Shown: positions 1 through 5,285 of the stretch, piece by piece
Numbering within the stretch: position 1 is the first letter of the stretch
Layout of the letters: every line of letters starts with the position of its first letter
From: Tannerellaceae bacterium
Lineage (GTDB): Bacteria; Bacteroidota; Bacteroidia; Bacteroidales; Tannerellaceae
NCBI GenBank assembly: GCA_020860805.1
Contig: JAJBTP010000011.1
Location: forward strand, 1-5,285
DNA length: 5,285 bases
Reading direction: 5' to 3'
The notes under the pieces: model-generated
Told to the model about the DNA's origin: nothing
Database searches by the model: none
Seen by the model: the letters and a program-made list of their open reading frames with translations, nothing else
Made by a program: the position numbers and the translations under genes

Positions 1-1555
1 AAATGAGTTTTTCAATAATTACCTTATAGATAATATTATTACTTACCGGGATGCTATCGGTAAAAATAATTTTACTCTCATGGGTGGTAGCTCTGTTAGA
101 AAAGAACGCTGGGAAAAACTATATGGTACTGCTAATGATGTTCCGGAAGGCAACGAAGAGTACTGGTACCTGATGCAGGGTGCCAATGATTCCCGCCGCG
201 CGGAAGATGATGGTAGTGAATACCGGGGAGCTTCCTGGTTCGGACGTTTAATGTATGACTATGACGGAAGATATCTGCTATCTGCTACCTTCCGTGCGGA
301 CGGTAGTTCTAAATACCAGGAAAAATGGGGCTATTTTCCATCTATTGGCTTAGGTTGGAATATTACCCGGGAAGCTTTTATGAAAAATCAGAGAGTATTT
401 GATTGCCTGAAAATCAGAGGTAGCTGGGGGAAACTGGGGAATGATAAGATTGTTGCCAATGATGGGTTTGCATCCGTTACACAGGATCTATCCACAACTG
501 GTATTTTCAACGATACCCAGGTATTAGGCATCAGGAATCTTGGATACTTTACGAATCTGAAATGGGAGGTTGTTACTGAATCTAATATCGGTTTTGACTT
601 TACTGTATTGAATAACCGGTTATCCGGAGAATTCGAATATTACAAACGTAAAACAACGAATGCAGTCTATGATTTTCCATTGCCATTTGGTGCTGGAACA
701 CTGAAAACCAATAATGGGGAAATTGAAAACTCCGGTATTGAATTAAATCTTAACTGGAGTGACCGGATAGGCAATGACTTTACCTATAATGTAGGATTCA
801 ATCTCTCTACATTGAAAAATAAAGTTACTTATCTGAATGGATTAGACTATATCAATACAGGTTCTGCAGAATTCCGTACCGTTCGTATGCTGGGAGAAGC
901 TGTTGATTCTTATTACGGATATGAAGTAATCGGCGTATACCAGACACAGGCACAGGTGGACGCTGATCCCATAGCTGTTAAAAATGGGTTGCAACCGGGT
1001 GATTTTATTTACCGGGATGTAAATGGTGACGGAGATATTACAGATGAGGACCGTGTTATTCTGGGTTCACCGCTTCCTAAATTAGCCATCGGAGGTAACA
1101 TTGGTTTCACCTATAAAAACTTCGATTTTAATCTGGTGTACCAGGGACAGTTTGGAAATAAGATAGCTAATCAAAAAAGAGGTGTAAGAAGATGGCAGGG
1201 TGCAGTAAACTTCGATGAAGATTTATATAATAACAGATGGACAGGTGCAGGTTCTACAAACAAATATCCATCAGCAGCCGGTCTTGTGAATCCATGGAAT
1301 ATTGCTAAATTCAATAGCTTTACTGTTGAAAACGGCTCCAGTTTTACTATCCAGAATATCCAGGTAGGTTATACATTCCACGATATTATTCCAAATGCCG
1401 GTAAAAAAACTATGTTACGTCTTAGCCTGACAGCTGAAAGACCTTTCAGTTTCTTCTCATACAACGGATTTACAACAGATATCCCCAGTGGATTTGACAT
1501 CACCACTTATCCGTTAGCGTCAACTTATAGTTTTGGTGTTAAATTAATTTATTAA
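1..1555 (+). CDS. SusC-family TonB-dependent outer-membrane receptor, C-terminal part (5' end outside window)
   Basis: Outer-membrane beta-barrel transporter that imports glycans with energy from TonB, working with the SusD lipoprotein encoded next. The frame is open from base 2, upstream of the first ATG at 80, and the upstream residues (ITYRDAIGKNNFTLMGGSSV) read as normal SusC barrel sequence. The ATG at 80 is therefore internal and the true start lies before the window. About 517 residues are visible, roughly half of a usual SusC protein; the signal peptide, CarboxypepD_reg-like domain and plug are missing. Seen in order: barrel strands with RYLLSATFRADGSSKY and GYFPSIGLGWNI, the SusC-typical acidic loop DVNGDGDITDEDRVILGSP (about 1016-1072), the NIQVGYTF strand near the end, and a C-terminal Tyr (FGVKLIY), as expected of barrel proteins inserted by BAM. 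No internal lesion is apparent. The transported substrate cannot be read from the sequence. Confidence 0.95.
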   Translation, partial: NEFFNNYLIDNIITYRDAIGKNNFTLMGGSSVRKERWEKLYGTANDVPEGNEEYWYLMQGANDSRRAEDDGSEYRGASWFGRLMYDYDGRYLLSATFRADGSSKYQEKWGYFPSIGLGWNITREAFMKNQRVFDCLKIRGSWGKLGNDKIVANDGFASVTQDLSTTGIFNDTQVLGIRNLGYFTNLKWEVVTESNIGFDFTVLNNRLSGEFEYYKRKTTNAVYDFPLPFGAGTLKTNNGEIENSGIELNLNWSDRIGNDFTYNVGFNLSTLKNKVTYLNGLDYINTGSAEFRTVRMLGEAVDSYYGYEVIGVYQTQAQVDADPIAVKNGLQPGDFIYRDVNGDGDITDEDRVILGSPLPKLAIGGNIGFTYKNFDFNLVYQGQFGNKIANQKRGVRRWQGAVNFDEDLYNNRWTGAGSTNKYPSAAGLVNPWNIAKFNSFTVENGSSFTIQNIQVGYTFHDIIPNAGKKTMLRLSLTAERPFSFFSYNGFTTDIPSGFDITTYPLASTYSFGVKLIY

Positions 1556-1565
1556 TAGCATAATC

Positions 1566-3038
1566 ATGAAAAAATATATATTAATCGTAGCCGCTTTAGG
1601 CTTCCTGTTCAGTAGCTGCAGTGATTATCTGGATAAGCTTCCTGAAAATAAATATGATGTAGAAGAAATTGACTATTCAAAAACAGAAAATATGTTTCAG
1701 GTTGTATCCGGGGCATATGCTGTAATCCGGACAAGCCAGGGGTTTGGTTCATGGGCAGGGTTTGGTTTAATCGCCATCCGGAGTGATGATACCGAAAAAG
1801 GCTCTACCCCAACCGACCAGATTGAATATCAATATGCCAAAGATTTTGAATATTTCAAAATAAAAGAATTCTGGGCACTGGATGGAGAATGGGAAAATCT
1901 CTACTATGCTGTACAGGTATGTAACAGCGCATTGGAGTCACTAAATTTATATAAAGAACATATCAACAATGACAATGATATAAAACTGAATGCACAATAT
2001 CAGGCGGAGGTGAAATTCCTGCGTGCTTATCTTTATTTTTATATTGCACGTCTTTGGGGAGATGCACCTTTACTAATGGATAACTCACAGGTGGTTGACG
2101 GCATCGGGAAAACATCCCGCGAAGAAATTTTGTCTGCTATTTCCAGCGATTTGGACGAGTGTATAACCAACTTTCCGGCCCTACGGCCAAATGAAATGCC
2201 TTATCCGGGACAGGTTACCCGCTACTCGGCACAAGGATTGAAAGCTAAAATTCAAGCTGACTTAGGGGATTGGGATGCTGTACTAACAGCTACTGAAGAT
2301 ATTATTAACAGTGGTAAATTTGAATTATATAATGATTACTATGAATATTTCAAAAAACCAGGTAAATTGTGTAACGAAAATTTATTTGAACTGCAATATA
2401 CAGACTTTAATTCTTCTACCGGTGAAGTCGTTGAGTCTGATAGCTGGTTTACATTCCAGGGGCCTCGTAGTGAAATTATAGGAGTAAAACCTATTAGTAG
2501 TGGATGGGGATTTATGATTCCTTCCACCTCCATTATTAAACTATTCACCGACCGGGGTGAAACGATACGTTACACCACAACCTTCCTGTTTACAGGAGAG
2601 TATACTCCAAGTGGAGATTATCTGGTATCTGCTGATACCGGTGATCCGACTGTTTATAATGGTAAGGCTTATTTACCCAGTGTTCAATTAACAGACGGAC
2701 GAAGCGATTACGGGGTGGGTAATAACATCCGTATGTTACGTTATGCAGATATCCTTCTCTTAAATGCTGAAGCAAAGGTAAGAAAAGGACAGAATGGGGA
2801 TACACCCTTTAATTTAGTAAGGGACCGTGCTGATATGCCACACCTGAACAATGTAACACTGGAACAAATACTGGAAGAACGCCAGGTTGAATTTGCCTGT
2901 GAATGGGGCGAAAGATATTTTGACTTGCTACGTACTGACCGGGCTGCTTCTGTTCTGCCGGGATTTGTAAAAGGAGAAAGTGAATTTTATCCGGTTCCTC
3001 AATCTCAAATTGATATGAACCCACTTCTAAGGGACTAA
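1566..3038 (+). CDS. SusD/RagB-family glycan-binding outer-membrane lipoprotein
   Basis: Surface lipoprotein that binds the glycan and acts as a lid on the SusC barrel. The product has 490 residues, a normal length for the family. Residues 1-17 form a lipoprotein signal peptide with lipobox FSSC and Cys18 as the lipidated residue. The following SDYLDK is typical of SusD N-termini. The N-terminal SusD-like region contains the TPR-helix signature FLRAYLYFYIARLWGDAPLL at 151-170. The C-terminal SusD/RagB region contains NIRMLRYADILLLNAEAKVR at 387-406 and ILEERQVEFACEWGERYFDL at 435-454. The protein ends in YPVPQSQIDMNPLL, the usual family C-terminus. It starts 10 bases after the susC stop, so the two genes are surely co-transcribed. 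The start has no Shine-Dalgarno sequence, only an A/T-rich leader, which is normal in Bacteroidota. The ATG is fixed by the signal peptide that follows it. The ligand cannot be predicted from sequence alone. Confidence 0.96.
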   Translation: MKKYILIVAALGFLFSSCSDYLDKLPENKYDVEEIDYSKTENMFQVVSGAYAVIRTSQGFGSWAGFGLIAIRSDDTEKGSTPTDQIEYQYAKDFEYFKIKEFWALDGEWENLYYAVQVCNSALESLNLYKEHINNDNDIKLNAQYQAEVKFLRAYLYFYIARLWGDAPLLMDNSQVVDGIGKTSREEILSAISSDLDECITNFPALRPNEMPYPGQVTRYSAQGLKAKIQADLGDWDAVLTATEDIINSGKFELYNDYYEYFKKPGKLCNENLFELQYTDFNSSTGEVVESDSWFTFQGPRSEIIGVKPISSGWGFMIPSTSIIKLFTDRGETIRYTTTFLFTGEYTPSGDYLVSADTGDPTVYNGKAYLPSVQLTDGRSDYGVGNNIRMLRYADILLLNAEAKVRKGQNGDTPFNLVRDRADMPHLNNVTLEQILEERQVEFACEWGERYFDLLRTDRAASVLPGFVKGESEFYPVPQSQIDMNPLLRD

Positions 3039-3044
3039 ACTTTT

Positions 3045-3133
3045 TTTAAGTGAAGAGTGAAACGTGACAACGAAGTAACTCTTCACTTATTGTTCTTTAT
3101 TTTTAATGTTTCCTATTTCACTCTTTATTTAAA
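3045..3133 (+). repeat. Longer inverted repeat competing with the terminator hairpin
   Basis: Bases 3045-3062 can pair with 3116-3133 as 18 consecutive base pairs, of which two are G-U (3050-3128 and 3052-3126). The 5' arm is the same one used by the 12-bp hairpin at 3047-3089, so the two structures exclude each other. The distal arm ends 6 bases before the ATG at 3140, so this form would cover the leader of the hydrolase gene. That no base is unpaired over 18 positions is seen in the sequence; any regulatory role is inference. Both distal arms may instead be degenerate copies of one intergenic repeat. Confidence 0.45.
3047..3089 (+). terminator. Perfect 12-bp hairpin after susD: terminator or attenuator
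   Basis: TAAGTGAAGAGT (3047-3058) and ACTCTTCACTTA (3078-3089) are exact reverse complements separated by 19 bases, starting 8 bases after the susD stop. The sequence that follows (3090-3105) is T-rich but interrupted (TTGTTCTTTATTTTTA), so it is an imperfect U tract. It could be an intrinsic terminator, a partial terminator that lowers expression of the downstream hydrolase relative to susCD, or an RNA stabiliser of the susCD 3' end. In the last two cases transcription would continue into the hydrolase gene. Confidence 0.6.
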
Positions 3134-3139
3134 TGTACC

Positions 3140-3907
3140 ATGCAAAAACTCATCTTAATTCTTTTCATCCTGGTCACTCCGCAATTTCTTTTGGCGGAAG
3201 AAACTCCTTATGACCATATCTTTTTTGATCAGGCAAAACTAAACGGTGCCTGGTTCTATAGTGAAGCTGATTATAGTTCGCCCAGTTATTTACAAATGAT
3301 TCAAAATAAACTACCGGTAACTGAAGAACAATTCTTTACACCAAAAAAATGCAATACGCCTCCAATACATTTCTGCAGAACAGGGTTTCTGGTCTGCCAC
3401 TTTACTTTATCCGGATTGGCGGGAAAAGACTTTCTAAAAGAAACCCAAAATCTTGAATTCCGTTTATTAATAGCCGGAAATACTTTACCGGAAGAACTGC
3501 CGGCTATGGCTATCGGAACACTGGATAAAGAAAACTTATCATCGTATATACCTATTGGCAACTATATAAAGGAAGTAAATCCGGAAGGATGGATACATAT
3601 ACATATACCACTGCAGGATTTTAAAGGGATTAATTATATTCATAGTTCAGAAATCAAAAGATTGTATTTTAAACAAAATAAAGCAGACGGAAAAGAACAT
3701 ACACTTTACATAGACCAAATAGAATTAACTCCGGTTAACCAAGCCGGAACAAACTCTCTTTTTACTCCTCAGATACAAACTAAACCTTATGAAAAGCATA
3801 TAGACATACGCTGGGACAAATCAAATCTGACGGATACAAAATATATAAAAATATACCGTTCTACAGATAAACAAAACTGGACTCCTGCAGGTATTCAGGA
3901 ACCGTAG
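3140..3907 (+). CDS. N-terminal fragment of the hydrolase: signal peptide, beta-sandwich, start of FnIII-like domain
   Basis: This is the first open stretch (255 residues) of the interrupted hydrolase, ending at the premature TAG. MQKLILILFILVTPQFLLA is a clear signal peptide with no lipobox Cys, pointing to the periplasm, and it fixes the ATG as start. WIHIHIPLQDF (residues 141-151) and KRLYFKQN..DGKEHTLYIDQIEL (about 163-186) are the late strands of a jelly-roll, carbohydrate-binding-like fold. The FnIII-like domain begins near 208 (IDIRWDKSN, YIKIYRSTDKQNW) and is cut mid-domain. Residues 71-94, rich in Cys and His, do not fit the fold and come from a local frame change. If translated, the product would be an exported binding-like module without a catalytic domain and with a truncated FnIII, so it is probably unstable. 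Confidence 0.6.
   Translation: MQKLILILFILVTPQFLLAEETPYDHIFFDQAKLNGAWFYSEADYSSPSYLQMIQNKLPVTEEQFFTPKKCNTPPIHFCRTGFLVCHFTLSGLAGKDFLKETQNLEFRLLIAGNTLPEELPAMAIGTLDKENLSSYIPIGNYIKEVNPEGWIHIHIPLQDFKGINYIHSSEIKRLYFKQNKADGKEHTLYIDQIELTPVNQAGTNSLFTPQIQTKPYEKHIDIRWDKSNLTDTKYIKIYRSTDKQNWTPAGIQEP
3343..3423 (+). other. Frame-swapped segment between two compensating one-base indels
   Basis: In the annotated frame, residues 71-94 read as an unlikely Cys/His/Pro-rich stretch (CNTPPIHFCRTGFLVCHF). In the +1 frame, bases 3348-3422 read N-A-I-R then LQYISAEQGFWSATLLYPDW and R, an alternating beta-strand pattern that fits the N-terminal sandwich of these hydrolases. The +1 reading is joined upstream by one extra A in the run of seven A (3343-3349) and returns by one missing G in the run of three G (3421-3423), giving ...PDWRGKDFLKE... 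Both events are in homopolymers. Confidence 0.75.
3905..3907 (+). other. In-frame TAG nonsense codon inside the FnIII-like domain
   Basis: TAG lies between GIQEP and MGLYTDFTGETG in one unbroken reading frame. The two sides together complete an FnIII-like domain, so the stop interrupts a domain rather than ending a protein. The original residue cannot be inferred; Gln (CAG), Trp (TGG), Lys, Glu or Tyr codons are each one substitution away. Confidence 0.85.
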
Positions 3908-5215
3908 ATGGGCTTATATACTGATTTTACAGGAGAAACAGGTATTGAGTTTCACTATTATATTACCTGTCTTAATGCTGTTTATAAAGAATCAGCACCA
4001 TCTAATATGGCCTCAGCCCAAACATATTCTATGACTGACGAACAACTGTTAGATATGGCACAGGAAGCTCATTTCAGATATTATTGGGAAGGAGCTGAAC
4101 CTGTCAGCGGACTGGCACGTGAAAATATACCCGGACGAAAGGATATGATTGCAACGGGAGCTTCCGGATTTGGTATTATGGCCATCCTTACAGGCATAGA
4201 AAGAGGATTTATTACCCGTCAGGAGGGCATAGAACGTTCTGAAAGAATCACATCCTTCCTGGAAAAAGCAGATAAATTTCATGGAGCAGTATCACACTTC
4301 ATTGACGGCCCTACCGGAAAAACAGTTCCTTTTTTCGGTCCGAAAGATAATGGAGGAGATTTAGTAGAAACTTCTTTCCTGTATCAGGGGTTATTAGCCG
4401 CCCGTCAGTATTTTACAGGAAATTCACTACAGGAAAAAACCATCCGTACAAAAATAGATTCTTTATGGAAAAATGTAGAATGGAGCTGGTATAAACAATT
4501 CAGAGACAGCCCCTATTTATATTGGCACTGGTCGCCCGACCAGGAATGGATTATCAATCACAGGTTGATTGGATGGAATGAATGTATGATAACCTATATG
4601 CTGGCTATTATGGCACCGAAATACAATGTTTCACCCGAGTTATATTATACCGGATGGGCCAGCCAGGAAACTTATGCCCAGGAATACCGGGAAGACTGGG
4701 GTAAAACAAAAGACGGTGCTATGTATACAAATGGAAATACGTATTACGGACAAAAACTGGATGTAGGAGTATCTAACGGAGGACCTCTTTTCTTCATTCA
4801 TTATTCCTACATGGGATTAGACCCGCATGAAGTTACGGATAAGTATACCAATTATTTTGAAAACAACCGGAAAATGGCCAAAATCAATTTACGGTATTGT
4901 ATAGAAAATCCGGGTAAATACGAAGGATATGGGGAAGACTGCTGGGGATTGACAGCCAGTGATTTTGGTTTCCAATACCATGCACCGGAACCGGTTCTGC
5001 GGATGGACAAAGGCACTATGGCTCCTACCGGTGCACTCTCCTCTTTTCCTTATACACCGGATGCCTCTATGAAAGCATTAAAAAACTATTACCGGAATTA
5101 CGGCTATTTCCTTTGGGGAGAATATGGTTTCCGGGATGCATTTAATTTAACCTATAACTGGTGTTCACCCAGCTATATGGGGGTAAACCAGGCACCGGTT
5201 ACAGTTATGATTTAA
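3908..5215 (+). CDS. Catalytic-domain fragment of the hydrolase (glucoamylase-like, GH144-like)
   Basis: This is the second open stretch (435 residues), in the same frame as the N-terminal fragment. The ATG follows the TAG directly (TAGATG), is only the first available Met and is unlikely to be a native start. Residues 1-41 finish the FnIII-like domain (LYTDFTGETG, AVYKESAPS). The catalytic domain starts at about 42 (MTDEQLLDMAQEAHFRYYWE). Conserved family blocks present are GATGxSGFGIMA-like ATGASGFGIMA (82-92), FIDGPTGKTVPFFGPKDNGG (131-150), DLVETSFLYQGLLAARQYF (151-169), YLYWHWSP (203-210), IGWNECMITYMLAIMAP (221-237), LDVGVSNGGPLFFIHYS (284-300), YGEDCWGLTASD (341-352), GTMAPTGALSSFPYTP (369-384) and FLWGEYGFRDAFN (401-413). 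It has no signal peptide, so a restart product would stay in the cytoplasm. It ends at VNQAPVTVMI, where a TAA replaces the expected Glu of the ENYR motif. Confidence 0.7.
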   Translation: MGLYTDFTGETGIEFHYYITCLNAVYKESAPSNMASAQTYSMTDEQLLDMAQEAHFRYYWEGAEPVSGLARENIPGRKDMIATGASGFGIMAILTGIERGFITRQEGIERSERITSFLEKADKFHGAVSHFIDGPTGKTVPFFGPKDNGGDLVETSFLYQGLLAARQYFTGNSLQEKTIRTKIDSLWKNVEWSWYKQFRDSPYLYWHWSPDQEWIINHRLIGWNECMITYMLAIMAPKYNVSPELYYTGWASQETYAQEYREDWGKTKDGAMYTNGNTYYGQKLDVGVSNGGPLFFIHYSYMGLDPHEVTDKYTNYFENNRKMAKINLRYCIENPGKYEGYGEDCWGLTASDFGFQYHAPEPVLRMDKGTMAPTGALSSFPYTPDASMKALKNYYRNYGYFLWGEYGFRDAFNLTYNWCSPSYMGVNQAPVTVMI

Positions 5216-5285
5216 AACTACCCTATCGTAATTCTCTGGAATCTTTTTATGAGTCATCCGGATGTACAGAAAGGATTGCAAAAAT
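5213..5285 (+). other. In-frame TAA in the conserved C-terminal motif, with homologous sequence continuing
   Basis: The family usually has a VMIENYR-(T/S)-G-L-(L/I)-W motif here. The window has VMI, then TAA, then NYPIVILWNLFMSHPDVQK in the same frame up to the window end. One G-to-T change (GAA to TAA) explains the stop. The residues between NY and LW (P-I-V-I) depart from the usual R-T/S-G-L, so the motif is damaged beyond the stop. The final codons of the ancestral gene lie outside the window. Confidence 0.8.

Larger units (their letters stand above)
3140..5285 (+). pseudogene. Glucoamylase-like (PF10091 type, GH144-like) secreted glycoside hydrolase, interrupted; 3' end outside window
   Basis: Read as one gene. 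The segments 3140-3904, 3908-5212 and 5216-5285 share one reading frame and together give one continuous family protein. In order it has a type I signal peptide (residues 1-19, cut after LLA), a beta-sandwich carbohydrate-binding-like domain (about 25-200, ending HTLYIDQIELTP), an FnIII-like linker (about 208-297) and the helical catalytic domain. Four lesions are visible: compensating indels near 3343 and 3421, TAG at 3905-3907, and TAA at 5213-5215 inside a conserved motif. After the TAA the frame still reads LWNLFMSHPDVQKGLQK, the expected family C-terminus. Related characterised enzymes (GH144, e.g. from Chitinophaga and Parabacteroides) are endo-beta-1,2-glucanases, but membership is inferred from resemblance. 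The location behind susCD supports a role as the periplasmic enzyme of the locus. Sequencing error is the main alternative to a true pseudogene. Confidence 0.8.

Noticed and set aside
80..82. ATG at 80 as the start of the susC homologue
   Set aside because: The frame is open back to base 2 and the upstream residues are normal SusC barrel sequence; a start at 80 would leave a barrel without signal peptide or plug.
2339..3024. Three minus-strand ORFs of about 70 codons opposite susD (2339-2548, 2590-2805, 2809-3024)
   Set aside because: They lie fully inside a clear susD gene, have no recognisable domains or signal sequences, and read as shadows of the real frame.
3090..3139. Bacteroides-type promoter (TTTG / TAnnTTTG) upstream of the hydrolase
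   Set aside because: No convincing -7 and -33 pair with correct spacing; only weak T-rich partial matches.
3343..3349. Programmed frameshifting on the A AAA AAA heptamer
   Set aside because: The heptamer favours -1 slippage, but the coherent frame needs +1 (or -2), and a second opposite shift at GGG would also be required.
3301..3561. Minus-strand ORF of 86 codons opposite the hydrolase N-terminal part
   Set aside because: No family resemblance; the plus strand carries a coherent domain apart from the frame-swapped patch.
3905..3907. Stop-codon reassignment (TAG read as Gln, as in some gut phages) or programmed readthrough
   Set aside because: The surroundings are a bacterial glycan locus, not a phage; a second in-frame stop in the same gene is TAA, which ends both susC and susD normally. 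Nonsense mutation is simpler.
4049..4282. Minus-strand ORF of 77 codons opposite the catalytic domain
   Set aside because: Antisense shadow of strongly conserved catalytic-domain sequence.
1..5285. Novel defence system, mobile element, CRISPR array, tRNA or other RNA gene
   Set aside because: All long ORFs are explained by glycan-utilisation families; I saw no direct-repeat array, transposase, attachment-site duplication or tRNA-like fold.

Overview
The window is one strand-consistent piece of a Bacteroidota (most likely Bacteroidales, gut-type) polysaccharide utilization locus. The reasons are a SusC-type TonB-dependent receptor directly followed by a SusD-type lipoprotein, AT-rich coding sequence, no Shine-Dalgarno sequences at the starts, and a glucoamylase-like (Pfam PF10091 type) glycoside hydrolase downstream. 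All genes are on the + strand.

Layout: 1-1555 is the C-terminal half of a SusC homologue whose start lies before the window. 1566-3038 is a complete SusD homologue, 10 bases after susC. 3039-3139 is a 101-base gap with a perfect 12-bp hairpin, whose 5' arm can alternatively pair with sequence just before the next start codon. 3140 to the end of the window is a secreted glucoamylase-like/GH144-like hydrolase. It has a signal peptide, a beta-sandwich domain, a fibronectin-III-like linker and a catalytic domain.

How they would work together: SusD and SusC bind and import an oligosaccharide across the outer membrane, and the periplasmic hydrolase cuts it. The family resemblance suggests a beta-glucan, possibly beta-1,2-glucan, but this is inference from family.

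The most interesting point is that the hydrolase looks broken in several independent places while susC and susD look intact. An in-frame TAG (3905-3907) splits it inside the FnIII-like domain. An in-frame TAA (5213-5215) cuts it in the conserved C-terminal motif, and homologous sequence continues after it. In addition, a hidden pair of compensating one-base indels (about 3343-3349 and 3421-3423) replaces 24 residues of the N-terminal domain with out-of-frame sequence. A gene caller would report two separate ORFs here (3140-3907 and 3908-5215); they are better read as one pseudogene or, less likely, as a gene damaged by sequencing error. I see no novel defence system, mobile element, CRISPR array or RNA gene.
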